Shown here piece after piece: positions 10,253 through 19,333 of a stretch of 64,000 nt of DNA (positions within the stretch are counted from its first letter, which is position 1; the number at the start of each line of letters is the position of its first letter). A program made the translations under genes and the position numbers. Under the pieces are notes generated by a model. The model saw only the letters and a list, made by a program, of their open reading frames with translations, was not told where the DNA came from and searched no databases. The stretch is from Chitinophaga sp. S165 (GTDB lineage: Bacteria > Bacteroidota > Bacteroidia > Chitinophagales > Chitinophagaceae): NCBI RefSeq assembly GCF_003182155.1, contig NZ_QGTG01000004.1, positions 310,001 to 374,000 on the forward strand, given 5' to 3'.

Positions 10253-12651
10253 TGATGAGCCGTTTTTTTATAGCGTTTATTTCTTTTCTGTTGTGCTGCA
10301 AAACGCTTGCTGCGCAACGTGTGCAGTTATTTGACGATAACTGGTTGTTCTGGCGGGGCGCTGCACAGGGTGCAGAAGATACTTTATTTAATGATAGTGA
10401 CTGGCGTAAGGTATCAATACCGCATGACTGGAGTATAGAAGATCTGCCGGGAACGGTATCCCCTTTTAATAAGGGCGCGCTCAGCCAGGTTAGCGGTGGT
10501 TTTACAACCGGGGGCAGCGGCTGGTATCGCAAGCATTTTACAATGCCTGTTGCGCAGCGTGGCAAACGTATCATCATTCAGTTTGATGGCGTGTATATGA
10601 ATGCGCAGTTATGGATCAATGGTAAGAAGCTGGGTAAACATCCTTATGGTTATACGTCTTTCTGGTATGATATTACGCCATATGTAAGATTTGGGAAGCA
10701 GAACCTCCTGGTGGTGAAGGTGAGGAATGAAGGGGAGAATAGTCGCTGGTATGCGGGTTCGGGCATCTATCGTCATGTATGGCTGAAGGCGCTGGAACCG
10801 GTGCATGTGGCGCAATGGGGCACATATATCACCACGCCTGTGGTAACTGATAATGCAGCAACTGTCCGGATCGGGACCACATTACAGAATGATACAAAGG
10901 ATGTAGTAACGGCCACGGTAGTTACACGTCTGGCTGATGCAAAAGGAAAGGTTATAGCAGAACACAAAGGACAGCAACTGATCCAAGCGGGGAAAGATAC
11001 AGTATTACAACAGGAGATTGCCGTAAAGTCGCCCGCACGTTGGTCGGTCGATGCACCTGTATTGTATAATGCCATCACGCAGATATATGTAGGTGATCAG
11101 TTGACAGATAGTATGACTACTTCATTCGGTATCCGCAGTATTACAGCGGACGCGCAAAACGGATTTCGGCTGAATGGTAAAACCATCAAATTGAAAGGAG
11201 GCTGTGTGCATCACGATAACGGGCCACTGGGAGCAAAGGCATATGACAGGGCCGAAGAGAGGAAAGTGGCGTTGTTGAAAGCCAGTGGTTATAATGCGAT
11301 CCGCTGTTCGCACAACCCGCCCTCACCAGCTTTCCTGGATGCCTGTGACAGGTTGGGGATGTTGGTAATAGATGAGGCGTTTGATATATGGAATGACGGC
11401 AAGAACCCGGAAGATTATCACCTGTACTTTGATGAATGGTGGAAGCGCGATCTGGAGAGTATGTTATATCGCGATCGTAATCATCCGTCAATCATCATGT
11501 GGAGTACAGGTAATGAAATACCTCATCGCGAAAAGCCGGAAGTAGCAAAGGTGGCCCGTATGTTAAGCGACCATATCCGCAGTATAGATACAACACGTTT
11601 TATTACCTGCGGCGTAAATGGTATTGCGCCCGACAAAGATGCATTCCTGTCAACACTGGATATTGCAGGTTATAACTATGCGCGTAAAGAGTACGTAAAA
11701 GATCATGAACGTGTGCCGCAACGTGTAATGATGGCGACAGAATCTTTTGCGATAGAAGCATATGACTACTGGATGGAAGTGACGGATCATCCCTGGGTGA
11801 TCGGCGATTTTGTATGGACCGCTTTTGATTACATTGGAGAGGCCAGTATCGGATGGCTGGGATATATGCAGCGTCAGGACTTTTATCCCTGGAACCTTGC
11901 CTATTGCGGTGATATTGATATCTGTGGCTGGAAACGGCCGCAGTCATACTATAGGGATGCGCTTTGGAAGACAGATCAGATCTCCCTTTTTGTAAAACCT
12001 CCTAAACCTTCTTTCGATACGAATACCCGTAAAGTAGACTGGAGCCAATGGCATTGGCATGATGCACGTGATAGCTGGAATTGGGAAGGATATGAAGGAA
12101 AACCGCTTGAGGTATCAGTATATACTTCTTATGGAGAGGCGGAACTATTCCTGAATGGTGTTTCTTTAGGCCGCAAAAAGGCAGGTAGAGAGAACCGTTT
12201 TATGGCTGTGTGGCAGGTGCCATATTCTCCGGGAAAGCTAACAGCAATAGGGTATAATGGCAAGCAAAAATCTCCGGCAGCTACTTTAAGTACAGCCGGG
12301 AAAGCAGTGCAGCTTAAACTGACTGCCGATAAAAAAAATATCATTGCAAACGGTCAGGACCTGAGTTATGTGACTGTTGAATTGACGGATGCAGCGGGGA
12401 ACAAGTTGCCAAACGCAGAAGACCTGGTAAAGTTTGAGATCACTGGTCCTGGCACTATTGCGGGTGTAGGTAATGCCAATCCGATGAGTGTGGAAAGTTA
12501 TCAACTGCCGCAGCGCAAAGCCTGGCAGGGCAGGTGCCTGGCTATTATAAAATCAGATAAGGCCGCAGGTAATATTATCTTACAGGCTACTGTAGCCGGG
12601 TTACCGTCAGCACAACTGACTATCGCATCGGCTTCAGCGAATAAAGAATAA
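10249..12651 (+). CDS. GH2 beta-galactosidase family enzyme
   Basis: Probably a secreted GH2 exo-enzyme, most likely a beta-galactosidase acting on galactan or galactoside side chains. After a signal peptide ending near residue 22 come the sugar-binding jelly roll (RVQLFDDNWLFWRG; SGWYRKHF; YTSFWYDITPYV), an immunoglobulin-like domain and the TIM barrel. The barrel holds the acid/base in STGNEIPH (E423) and the likely nucleophile in MATESFA (E498). C-terminal domains match the DUF4982 plus Ig-like tail common in Bacteroidota GH2 enzymes (YTSYGEAELFLNGVSLGRK; residues about 690-800 like Glyco_hydro2_C5). Three consecutive ATG codons start the gene; the first overlaps the upstream stop. Glucuronidase or other GH2 specificity cannot be excluded. 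Confidence 0.88.
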   Translation: MMMSRFFIAFISFLLCCKTLAAQRVQLFDDNWLFWRGAAQGAEDTLFNDSDWRKVSIPHDWSIEDLPGTVSPFNKGALSQVSGGFTTGGSGWYRKHFTMPVAQRGKRIIIQFDGVYMNAQLWINGKKLGKHPYGYTSFWYDITPYVRFGKQNLLVVKVRNEGENSRWYAGSGIYRHVWLKALEPVHVAQWGTYITTPVVTDNAATVRIGTTLQNDTKDVVTATVVTRLADAKGKVIAEHKGQQLIQAGKDTVLQQEIAVKSPARWSVDAPVLYNAITQIYVGDQLTDSMTTSFGIRSITADAQNGFRLNGKTIKLKGGCVHHDNGPLGAKAYDRAEERKVALLKASGYNAIRCSHNPPSPAFLDACDRLGMLVIDEAFDIWNDGKNPEDYHLYFDEWWKRDLESMLYRDRNHPSIIMWSTGNEIPHREKPEVAKVARMLSDHIRSIDTTRFITCGVNGIAPDKDAFLSTLDIAGYNYARKEYVKDHERVPQRVMMATESFAIEAYDYWMEVTDHPWVIGDFVWTAFDYIGEASIGWLGYMQRQDFYPWNLAYCGDIDICGWKRPQSYYRDALWKTDQISLFVKPPKPSFDTNTRKVDWSQWHWHDARDSWNWEGYEGKPLEVSVYTSYGEAELFLNGVSLGRKKAGRENRFMAVWQVPYSPGKLTAIGYNGKQKSPAATLSTAGKAVQLKLTADKKNIIANGQDLSYVTVELTDAAGNKLPNAEDLVKFEITGPGTIAGVGNANPMSVESYQLPQRKAWQGRCLAIIKSDKAAGNIILQATVAGLPSAQLTIASASANKE

Positions 12652-12656
12652 TAAGG

Positions 12657-15413
12657 ATGAGGAGATATATTACAATGTTATTCCTGTTATTGTCCGCCAG
12701 TGTGTTGGGACAGGAGTTAAAGGTAGTTAACCTGAGAACTGAGGGCAGGGTAGATCCTGTAGGAGTACCTTTATCACCGGTATTTAGCTGGGAAATGGTT
12801 GCTTCACGGAGAGGAAGTGTGCAGGCCGCTGTACAGATCATGATGGCTGAAGACAGTACATCATGGCGAGCCGAAGATACTAGTCCGCGGCTTAAATATC
12901 CAGCTTCTTACATCAGTACTGCAGTTTTGGGTGAAGCGATGCTACATGGCTATAAGAATTACTGGCGCGTACGTGTATGGGACAATCATGGCAATGTATC
13001 ACCCTGGAGCCCCGCAGCTACGTTTACGAGAGGAATGTCCTTAGGAGAGGCCCGTTGGATCGGGTATGAGGACATTCCTGATTCAATGCGGGTTGTACCA
13101 GGTGTGCATGGCGGTGCAGACAAATTTTATGCGAAACATAAAGCCCGTCAGCGTCCTGTGGTTCCATTGTTTCGTAAGGAATTTACAGGCGGAGGCAACA
13201 TAAAGCTTGCATTGCTCTCTATCAGTGGATTGGGGCAATATGAGGTAAGCCTGAATGGAGAGCGGCTGGGAGATAATTTCCTGGCGCCTGGTTGGACCGA
13301 TTATGAAGAAACGGTATTGTACAATACCTATGATGTAACCGATAAATTAAAATCGGGACAAAATGCATTGGGTGTAATTGTGGGAAATGGGTTCTTCAAT
13401 GTGAACAAGGAACGTTATAAAAAGCTGTCTGTTGCCTATGGGATGCCCAGGATGATCTGTAACCTCAAAATCATCTATGCGGATGGAACAGTTAAGAATA
13501 TTGTTTCGGGGGATGATTGGAAAACAGCACCATCGCCCATTACTTTTGCGAGCATCTATGGCGGTGAGGACTATGATGCAGGACTGGAACAAAAAGGATG
13601 GGACCAGGCATCTTTTAACGATGCGCATTGGAAACAGGCTATAGTTGTAAAAGCAACTGAAAAAAGGCTTAATCCGGAGAGCGATTATCCGGTGAAGGTG
13701 ATGGAGGTACTGCCGGTAAAGTCGATCACGCAGCCACAGCCAGGTATCTACATGTATGATTTCGGTCAGAACGCATCAGGAATAGTGGAGCTCAAGATAA
13801 AGGGGAAAAAGGGACAAACAGTTAAACTGATACCGGCGGAGTTGATCAATGCCAGCAAACTATCTAATCAGAAGGCAACCGGCTCTCCCTATTATTTCTC
13901 CTATACACTAAAAGGAGATGGCGAAGAAACCTGGCGGCCACGTTTCACTTATTATGGGTTTCGTTATGTGCAGGTGGAGGGCGCTGCGCCAGATACGGCA
14001 TCTAATACAGCGCTACCTAAAATAACTCAACTAAGTTTTCTGCACACGCGTAATTCAGCTCCGTCGATGGGTACATTCTCTTGTTCGAATGATCTGTTCA
14101 ATCGTATTCATACCTTGATATTGTGGGCCATTAAGAGTAATCTGCAAAGTGTTGTGACCGATTGTCCGCACAGAGAAAAACTCAGCTGGCTGGAACAGGA
14201 TTATCTGATGGGAAATTCCATGCAGTATAGTTATGACATCTCACTGCTGTACAGGAAATTACTCGATGACATGCGGGAAGCACAGACAGATAGCGGATTG
14301 GTGCCGGATATAGCGCCGGAATATGTATTCTTTGATGATAAGGGGTTTGGTTTCAGGGACTCTCCTGAGTGGGGGAGCGCCTGTGTGATATTGCCCTGGC
14401 AGTTGTATAAATGGTATGGAGACAAAAAAACGCTCTACACGGCTTATCCTACGGCGAGGAAGTATGTGGAATATCTGCGATCAAGAGCGGATAACAATAT
14501 ACTGTCCTATGGCCTGGGCGATTGGTACGACAATGGCCCAGAACGCCCCGGCGTAGCACAACTGACGCCTAAAGCACTGACAGCTACGGCTATTTATTAC
14601 TACGATCTTGTACTGCTGGCAAAAATGGCCGGTTTGAACAATGACAGGAAAGAGGCACAAAGACTCACCGCATTGGCGGCGGAAGTAAAAAAGGCATTTA
14701 ACAGAAAGTTCTTCGACCCGGTAACGAAAGTATATGCCACCGGCAGTCAAACGTCTATGGCGATGCCTTTATGTGTGGGGCTGGTTGATGATAAGTACCG
14801 GAACGCTGTTTTCAGTAACCTCGTGGACTCGATCAGGCAGAGTGGTCTTAAGCTTACCGCCGGTGATATCGGTTTTCATTTCCTGGTACAGGCATTACAG
14901 GAAGGCGGAGCGTCCCGGTTGCTGTTCGAGATGAATAACCGGAATGATGTGCCGGGATATGGTTTTCAGCTGGCAAAGGGGGCTACTGCACTGACAGAGT
15001 CCTGGGCCGCGTTGGAGCAGGTGTCAAATAATCACCTGATGCTGGGGCACCTGATGGAATGGTTTTATACCGGTCTTGGGGGAATAACCCAGCAGGATGC
15101 CTCTGTTGCCTATAAAGAGGTCGTTATCCGGCCTGAAATGGTGGGAGACATTACTTGGGTCAAAACATCCTATAAAACGAAAAATGGGCTTATACGTAGC
15201 GAATGGGACCGTAAGGACGGAGAGCTGACTTTCCATATCGTGATCCCTGCTAATAGTACTGCCCTGATCAAACTGCCCTTTACGAAAGGGCAGCAGGTGA
15301 CTGAAAGTGGTAATGCAATTGATAAACAGGGAGATGTACGGATTAAGGCGCATGAAGACGGCAGGATCGTGCTTACAGCAGGGTCTGGCGACTATAGATT
15401 TATCGTAAAATAG
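12657..15413 (+). CDS. GH78 alpha-L-rhamnosidase
   Basis: Second GH78 enzyme of the cluster, 918 residues, with a signal peptide ending near ASVLGQ. The order is an N-terminal Fn3-like region, the Bac_rhamnosid_N jelly roll (ISGLGQYEVSLNGERLGDNFLAPGW is a family signature), the alpha/alpha barrel with DCPHREKLSWLEQ (acid D502, E505), and a C-terminal beta-domain ending in a SGDYRF motif. Unlike the GH78 at 1107-4904 it has no extra propeller, and the catalytic loop differs (HREKLSW rather than QRNERMPW), so the two probably cut different linkages. It begins 5 bases after the GH2 stop, hence the same transcript. No terminator is evident after it. Confidence 0.92.
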   Translation: MRRYITMLFLLLSASVLGQELKVVNLRTEGRVDPVGVPLSPVFSWEMVASRRGSVQAAVQIMMAEDSTSWRAEDTSPRLKYPASYISTAVLGEAMLHGYKNYWRVRVWDNHGNVSPWSPAATFTRGMSLGEARWIGYEDIPDSMRVVPGVHGGADKFYAKHKARQRPVVPLFRKEFTGGGNIKLALLSISGLGQYEVSLNGERLGDNFLAPGWTDYEETVLYNTYDVTDKLKSGQNALGVIVGNGFFNVNKERYKKLSVAYGMPRMICNLKIIYADGTVKNIVSGDDWKTAPSPITFASIYGGEDYDAGLEQKGWDQASFNDAHWKQAIVVKATEKRLNPESDYPVKVMEVLPVKSITQPQPGIYMYDFGQNASGIVELKIKGKKGQTVKLIPAELINASKLSNQKATGSPYYFSYTLKGDGEETWRPRFTYYGFRYVQVEGAAPDTASNTALPKITQLSFLHTRNSAPSMGTFSCSNDLFNRIHTLILWAIKSNLQSVVTDCPHREKLSWLEQDYLMGNSMQYSYDISLLYRKLLDDMREAQTDSGLVPDIAPEYVFFDDKGFGFRDSPEWGSACVILPWQLYKWYGDKKTLYTAYPTARKYVEYLRSRADNNILSYGLGDWYDNGPERPGVAQLTPKALTATAIYYYDLVLLAKMAGLNNDRKEAQRLTALAAEVKKAFNRKFFDPVTKVYATGSQTSMAMPLCVGLVDDKYRNAVFSNLVDSIRQSGLKLTAGDIGFHFLVQALQEGGASRLLFEMNNRNDVPGYGFQLAKGATALTESWAALEQVSNNHLMLGHLMEWFYTGLGGITQQDASVAYKEVVIRPEMVGDITWVKTSYKTKNGLIRSEWDRKDGELTFHIVIPANSTALIKLPFTKGQQVTESGNAIDKQGDVRIKAHEDGRIVLTAGSGDYRFIVK

Positions 15414-15670
15414 CTCTTTAGGCGTGCTGAAAGTCTTGATCTGGCTTGCAGCTCCGGTTGATGGTATAGAGTATAGGCTTTTTTATAAAGTGTTGACTAT
15501 ACAATAAGGCCTGTAATACCGGTGTAAAATGGCCTGTACGCGTATAGGTGGAAGCTTCTCAGATAGGTGATGTACCGGCAACGATTGGGTAAATAAAGTG
15601 CATTGCTTTCTTCTTCAACCGCGGGGATTTTTATAGTTTGTTCCATCACAGTAAGCATGAATTCCTTGTT

Positions 15671-16654
15671 ATGAAGAAATATATTCGTTTTATAACTATT
15701 CCACTTTTGCTAATACTGGTAGTCTGTGCGCATGCACAGGACACACGTAAGCGGCTTGTGGTAGCACAGGATGGCACCGGTGATTATCAAACTATACAGG
15801 AAGCGGTAAATGCAGTAAGGGATTTTACGTATTTCCGCGTTACTATTTTTATCCGCAAGGGAATATATCATGAAAAACTGTGCATTCCCTCCTGGAAATG
15901 CAGCATCACTTTGGAGGGGGAAGACAGGGACAGTACCATCATCACCAATAGTGATTATTCGGGAAAGCCTTATCCCGGTAAAGATGCTTCAGGCAGGGAC
16001 AAATTCGGAACATTTAACTCATATACGGTATTGATAGAAGGCGATGATATCATTGCAGAAAACCTGACGTTTGAGAATGCAGCCGGTCCTGTAGGACAAG
16101 CAGTAGCATTGCATGTGGAAGGCGATCGTTGTATTTTCCGCAATTGCCGTTTGCTGGGCAACCAGGATACATTGTATGCAGGGGGCGCCGGCAGCAGGCA
16201 GTACTACAAAGACTGTTATATCACCGGTACGACGGATTTCATATTCGGTGCTGCGACAGTCTGGTTCGAAGGCTGTATCATCCACAGTAAAAAAGATTCT
16301 TTCATTACGGCTGCATCTACGACAGAAGGACAGTCATACGGGTTCATATTCAGTCATTGTTCATTAACGGCAGACACCAGCGCCAGAAAGGTTTATCTCG
16401 GCCGGCCCTGGCGTCCATATGGGGCGACGGTATTTATACATAGTACACTGGGAGCACACATACTTCCTCAAGGATGGCATAACTGGAGCAAACCGGAAAA
16501 TGAACAAACAGCCAGGTATGCGGAATATGAGAATGTGGGCGATGGTGCGGCCGTCAGTCAGCGTGTAAGCTGGTCAAAGCAATTAACAGCTAAAGAAGCT
16601 AAAAATATTACACTCACTAAAGTATTTGGAAGTTGGGATCCTTTAAAGCAATAG
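15671..16654 (+). CDS. Pectinesterase (CE8)
   Basis: Secreted pectin methylesterase, removing methyl groups from homogalacturonan to give pectate and methanol. It is about 327 residues, normal for a single CE8 domain. The start is ATG 15671, followed by a signal peptide (MKKYIRF...AHAQ); an upstream TTG at 15638 is in frame but unlikely. CE8 signatures are complete: GNQDTLYAG (Q165, D166), DFIFGAATVWFEGC (D189) and LGRPWRPYG (R245, W247). A 257-base gap separates it from the upstream GH78 gene, so it may have its own promoter. Its 3' end overlaps the next gene by 22 bases. It supports pectin as the target of the whole cluster. Confidence 0.93.
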   Translation: MKKYIRFITIPLLLILVVCAHAQDTRKRLVVAQDGTGDYQTIQEAVNAVRDFTYFRVTIFIRKGIYHEKLCIPSWKCSITLEGEDRDSTIITNSDYSGKPYPGKDASGRDKFGTFNSYTVLIEGDDIIAENLTFENAAGPVGQAVALHVEGDRCIFRNCRLLGNQDTLYAGGAGSRQYYKDCYITGTTDFIFGAATVWFEGCIIHSKKDSFITAASTTEGQSYGFIFSHCSLTADTSARKVYLGRPWRPYGATVFIHSTLGAHILPQGWHNWSKPENEQTARYAEYENVGDGAAVSQRVSWSKQLTAKEAKNITLTKVFGSWDPLKQ

Positions 16655-18198
16655 CAGCAGCGATATGTATTTTCTTTCCCTTACACCTTTGTGCGCAACA
16701 GGGGAATGTGGGCACGCCTGAAAATACACTGAAGAAGTATACAGACCGTTTCAATACCCTTGACTCGGAATATGTGGTCAACTATGTAAGCAATGCACAG
16801 GCCTTTGAATGGCTGAAAACAAATGTGCCTTTACTGGAATGCCCGGATAGCATTATTGAGCAAACGTATTATTATCGCTGGTGGACGTTCCGTAAACATT
16901 TGAAGGAAACGCCGGACGGATTCATCTTCACTGAATTTATTACCCCGGTTAAACATGCAGGCAGATTTAATGCACTAAGCTGTGCTTTCGGACATCATGT
17001 GTATGAAGGAAGATGGCTGCGTAACCAGCAATATATCGACCAATATATCCAGTATTGGTATCTGAAGGATGCGCAGCAAAAATCTCCACGCTTCCATCAG
17101 TTCAGCAGCTGGGCCGCAGATGCAGTATACAACCGTTTCCTGGTAGAAGGGGATACCAGTTTTGTGACAGCATTGTTACCCTATATTGATAAAGACTACC
17201 GTTTATGGGAACAGGAGAAAAGATTGCCCAATGGCCTCTTCTGGCAGTTTGATGTGAAAGATGGAATGGAAGAATCTATTAGTGGTGCACGCAGGGAAAA
17301 ACATACACGTCCTACCATCAGCAGCTATATGTATGGTAATGCAAACGCATTAACGAAGATGGCTATCATGGCAGGGAATGATACACTCCGGCAAAGATAT
17401 GCTGCTGATGCAGCGAAGATCAGGGGATTGGTGCAGGAGCAGCTATGGGATGATACCGCTGCATTCTTCAAGGTAAGACAAGCCATAAAAGGCAGTAAGG
17501 ATACACAGCTTTCCAACGCGCGGGAGGAGATAGGTTTTATTCCATGGTATTTCAACTTGCCTTCGGATAGATCAAAATTTGCCAAAGCATGGGAACAACT
17601 TACAGACACCAGCGGCTTTGATGCTCCCTGGGGACTGACCACTGCAGAGAGAAGGCATCCTGCTTTCCGTTCGCACGGCAGCGGCGGTTGTGAATGGGAT
17701 GGCGCTATATGGCCATTTGCGACTACGCAAACATTAAAAGGATTAGCTAACCTGCTGACAGATTATAAACATCATGATGGGATGTCGCCAGCTGTTTATT
17801 ATCGTGCATTGCAGGTCTACGCAAATTCTCATCAGAAAAATGGAAAGCCTTATCTGGGGGAATACCAGGACGAACGTAATGGCTACTGGTTGAAAGGAGA
17901 TGATCTGCGTAGCAGTTATTATAATCACTCGGGATTTTGTGACCTGGTGATCAATGATCTGATAGGATTAAAGCCCCGCGCGGATAATAGCCTGGAGCTG
18001 CATCCGTTGATCCCTTCAGGGCAATGGGATTGGTTTCTGCTGGAGGGAGTGCCTTATCATGGAAGGCTTGTTACTGTGAGATGGGATAAGACGGGGGCGC
18101 ATTATAAAAAGGGGAAGGGGTTAAAGGTGATTGTTGATGGGAAAGAGGTGTATAGCGGGAAGCAGTTGAAGCCGGTAGTGGTGAGGCTTAATAAATAA
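16633..18198 (+). CDS. MGH1-like (GH63-superfamily) glycoside hydrolase
   Basis: Secreted (alpha/alpha)6-barrel glycosidase of about 521 residues, with motifs such as TISSYMYGNA, CEWDGAIWPFATTQT and YLGEYQDERNGYW that resemble the MGH1-like/GH63-type clan. The substrate is unknown; context suggests a pectin side-chain sugar. The start is a TTG at 16633, inside the pectinesterase gene: no ATG or GTG precedes the signal peptide (FKAIAAAICIFFPLHLCAQ), and an in-frame stop lies at 16618. The 22-base overlap suggests translational coupling to the esterase. It is the last gene of the operon and is followed by an intrinsic terminator. Confidence 0.8.
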   Translation: MGSFKAIAAAICIFFPLHLCAQQGNVGTPENTLKKYTDRFNTLDSEYVVNYVSNAQAFEWLKTNVPLLECPDSIIEQTYYYRWWTFRKHLKETPDGFIFTEFITPVKHAGRFNALSCAFGHHVYEGRWLRNQQYIDQYIQYWYLKDAQQKSPRFHQFSSWAADAVYNRFLVEGDTSFVTALLPYIDKDYRLWEQEKRLPNGLFWQFDVKDGMEESISGARREKHTRPTISSYMYGNANALTKMAIMAGNDTLRQRYAADAAKIRGLVQEQLWDDTAAFFKVRQAIKGSKDTQLSNAREEIGFIPWYFNLPSDRSKFAKAWEQLTDTSGFDAPWGLTTAERRHPAFRSHGSGGCEWDGAIWPFATTQTLKGLANLLTDYKHHDGMSPAVYYRALQVYANSHQKNGKPYLGEYQDERNGYWLKGDDLRSSYYNHSGFCDLVINDLIGLKPRADNSLELHPLIPSGQWDWFLLEGVPYHGRLVTVRWDKTGAHYKKGKGLKVIVDGKEVYSGKQLKPVVVRLNK

Positions 18199-18272
18199 TG
18201 TAAATCAATTGCCCTTCGTTTTGGGCAGGCCCTTTTATTCTGAAAAGCATTTACGAATGGAATATGCTATTC

Positions 18273-18314
18273 GCCAGATCCGGATCGCTTCAGATCCGGG
18301 TCTGGCTTTTTTTT
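18273..18314 (+). terminator. Intrinsic terminator of the pectin enzyme operon
   Basis: A 14-bp stem (GCCAGATCCGGATC / GATCCGGGTCTGGC, one wobble-type mismatch) with a 6-base loop is followed directly by eight T residues. It lies 75 bases after the MGH1-like gene stop. Confidence 0.9.
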
Positions 18315-18449
18315 GCTTGTATTATTGTATATAATCATACGTCTAGGAGCTGCTTTCCCCAATAATAGCTTAACCTGGTACAGTTAATCTGTCTATCGCG
18401 TTCTGATAACCATTCTATCGGCTTTATATAAGCTTACTATAAGGGTATC

Positions 18450-18515
18450 AAAAGATCACTAAAAGGGCACTTCAATATCCATTTAGATATTGAAGTGCCC
18501 TTTTAGTGATCTTTT
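18450..18515. repeat. Perfect 30-bp inverted repeat (hairpin) upstream of an orphan gene
   Basis: The arms 18450-18479 and 18486-18515 are exact reverse complements (30 of 30), separated by a 6-base loop. The ends read AAAAGATCAC and GTGATCTTTT. It sits 79 bases before the 179-residue gene. Unlike the terminator 135 bases upstream, it is not followed by a clear T run beyond its own arm, so it may be a bidirectional terminator, an mRNA 5' stabiliser, or a relic of a small mobile element. Confidence 0.85.
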
Positions 18516-18594
18516 AATGTCAATTTAGTATAGTTATATGTACCTTAGAGGTAAGAGATATTAAACTTGTATCTATAACCTCAAAAAACCTTTT

Positions 18595-19134
18595 ATGGCC
18601 ATTGTTAAAGACAATATCCTCATGCAACTTGTCCGGGGCACCCTCGGCAAGCAAATCACCATCTACGAACGGAATGGGCAGATCATTATGGCGAAGAAAC
18701 GCGGTCCATCAACGAAAAAGCCTACCCAGAAACAGTTAGAGGCCAGGCATAAGATGACCATCGCTTCGATGCGCGCGCATATAATGCTGGAAGATCCGCA
18801 GATCAAGGCTTATTACCAGTCGCTGGCAGGGCCGGGACAAAATGCCTATAATATGGCGGTGAAGGATGCTTACCGCAGTCCAGAGGTCCAGAATATCAGG
18901 TTGGAAGGGGAGGAGGTAGTAGTGACTGCCAAAGATGAGTTCCGGGTAGCAGCAGTGGAGGTAAAGGTAATAGACGGTGACGGTGTTATTACTGAGAGTG
19001 GCCGTGCAGTTTTAGGCCGGAATGGAGTAGATTGGTATTATAAAGCCACTGCGCTGCCTGCAGGCGGTAAGATCATTGTGACAGTGAAAGATTTGCCGGG
19101 CAATCCAACGGTGAAGGAATTACTGCTTACATAA
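18595..19134 (+). CDS. Hypothetical protein, 179 residues
   Basis: Not recognised with confidence. No signal peptide or membrane segment is seen. The N-terminal third is basic (LGKQITIYERNGQIIMAKKR, then PSTKKPTQKQLEARHKM) and recalls the short Gly-rich/basic block of Bacteroidota DUF6266-like proteins, a weak resemblance. The middle is probably helical (IASMRAHIMLEDPQIKAYYQ). The C-terminal half is beta-rich (EGEEVVVTAKDEFRVAAVEVKVIDGDG in two stretches, then GGKIIVTVKDLPGNP), like a small Ig- or Fn3-type fold. It stands alone between an unusual hairpin and the GH3 gene. A TACCTTAG element 46 bases upstream resembles a -7 box. Confidence 0.7.
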   Translation: MAIVKDNILMQLVRGTLGKQITIYERNGQIIMAKKRGPSTKKPTQKQLEARHKMTIASMRAHIMLEDPQIKAYYQSLAGPGQNAYNMAVKDAYRSPEVQNIRLEGEEVVVTAKDEFRVAAVEVKVIDGDGVITESGRAVLGRNGVDWYYKATALPAGGKIIVTVKDLPGNPTVKELLLT

Positions 19135-19333
19135 AAGCCGCTTTCACTGTTTACGAATGGCTTCTTTCTTGTTGGGAGCTTTGTCGGTGTTCTTGAATAT
19201 TCTTCAATTTGCCGGATTATTTCACATATGTTATTCTTTCGGTAAGAGGGGATACGGGAAACAGGTCCCCGGGTATTCCGCTTTGAATTAATCCCTACCT
19301 TAGCCTCACTTATAAACATTAAAAAACACGATT

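Noticed and set aside
15414..15670. Regulatory element before the pectinesterase
   Set aside because: A TATAGTTTG string lies near the start but no partner -33 box is at proper spacing, and no stable stem was seen.
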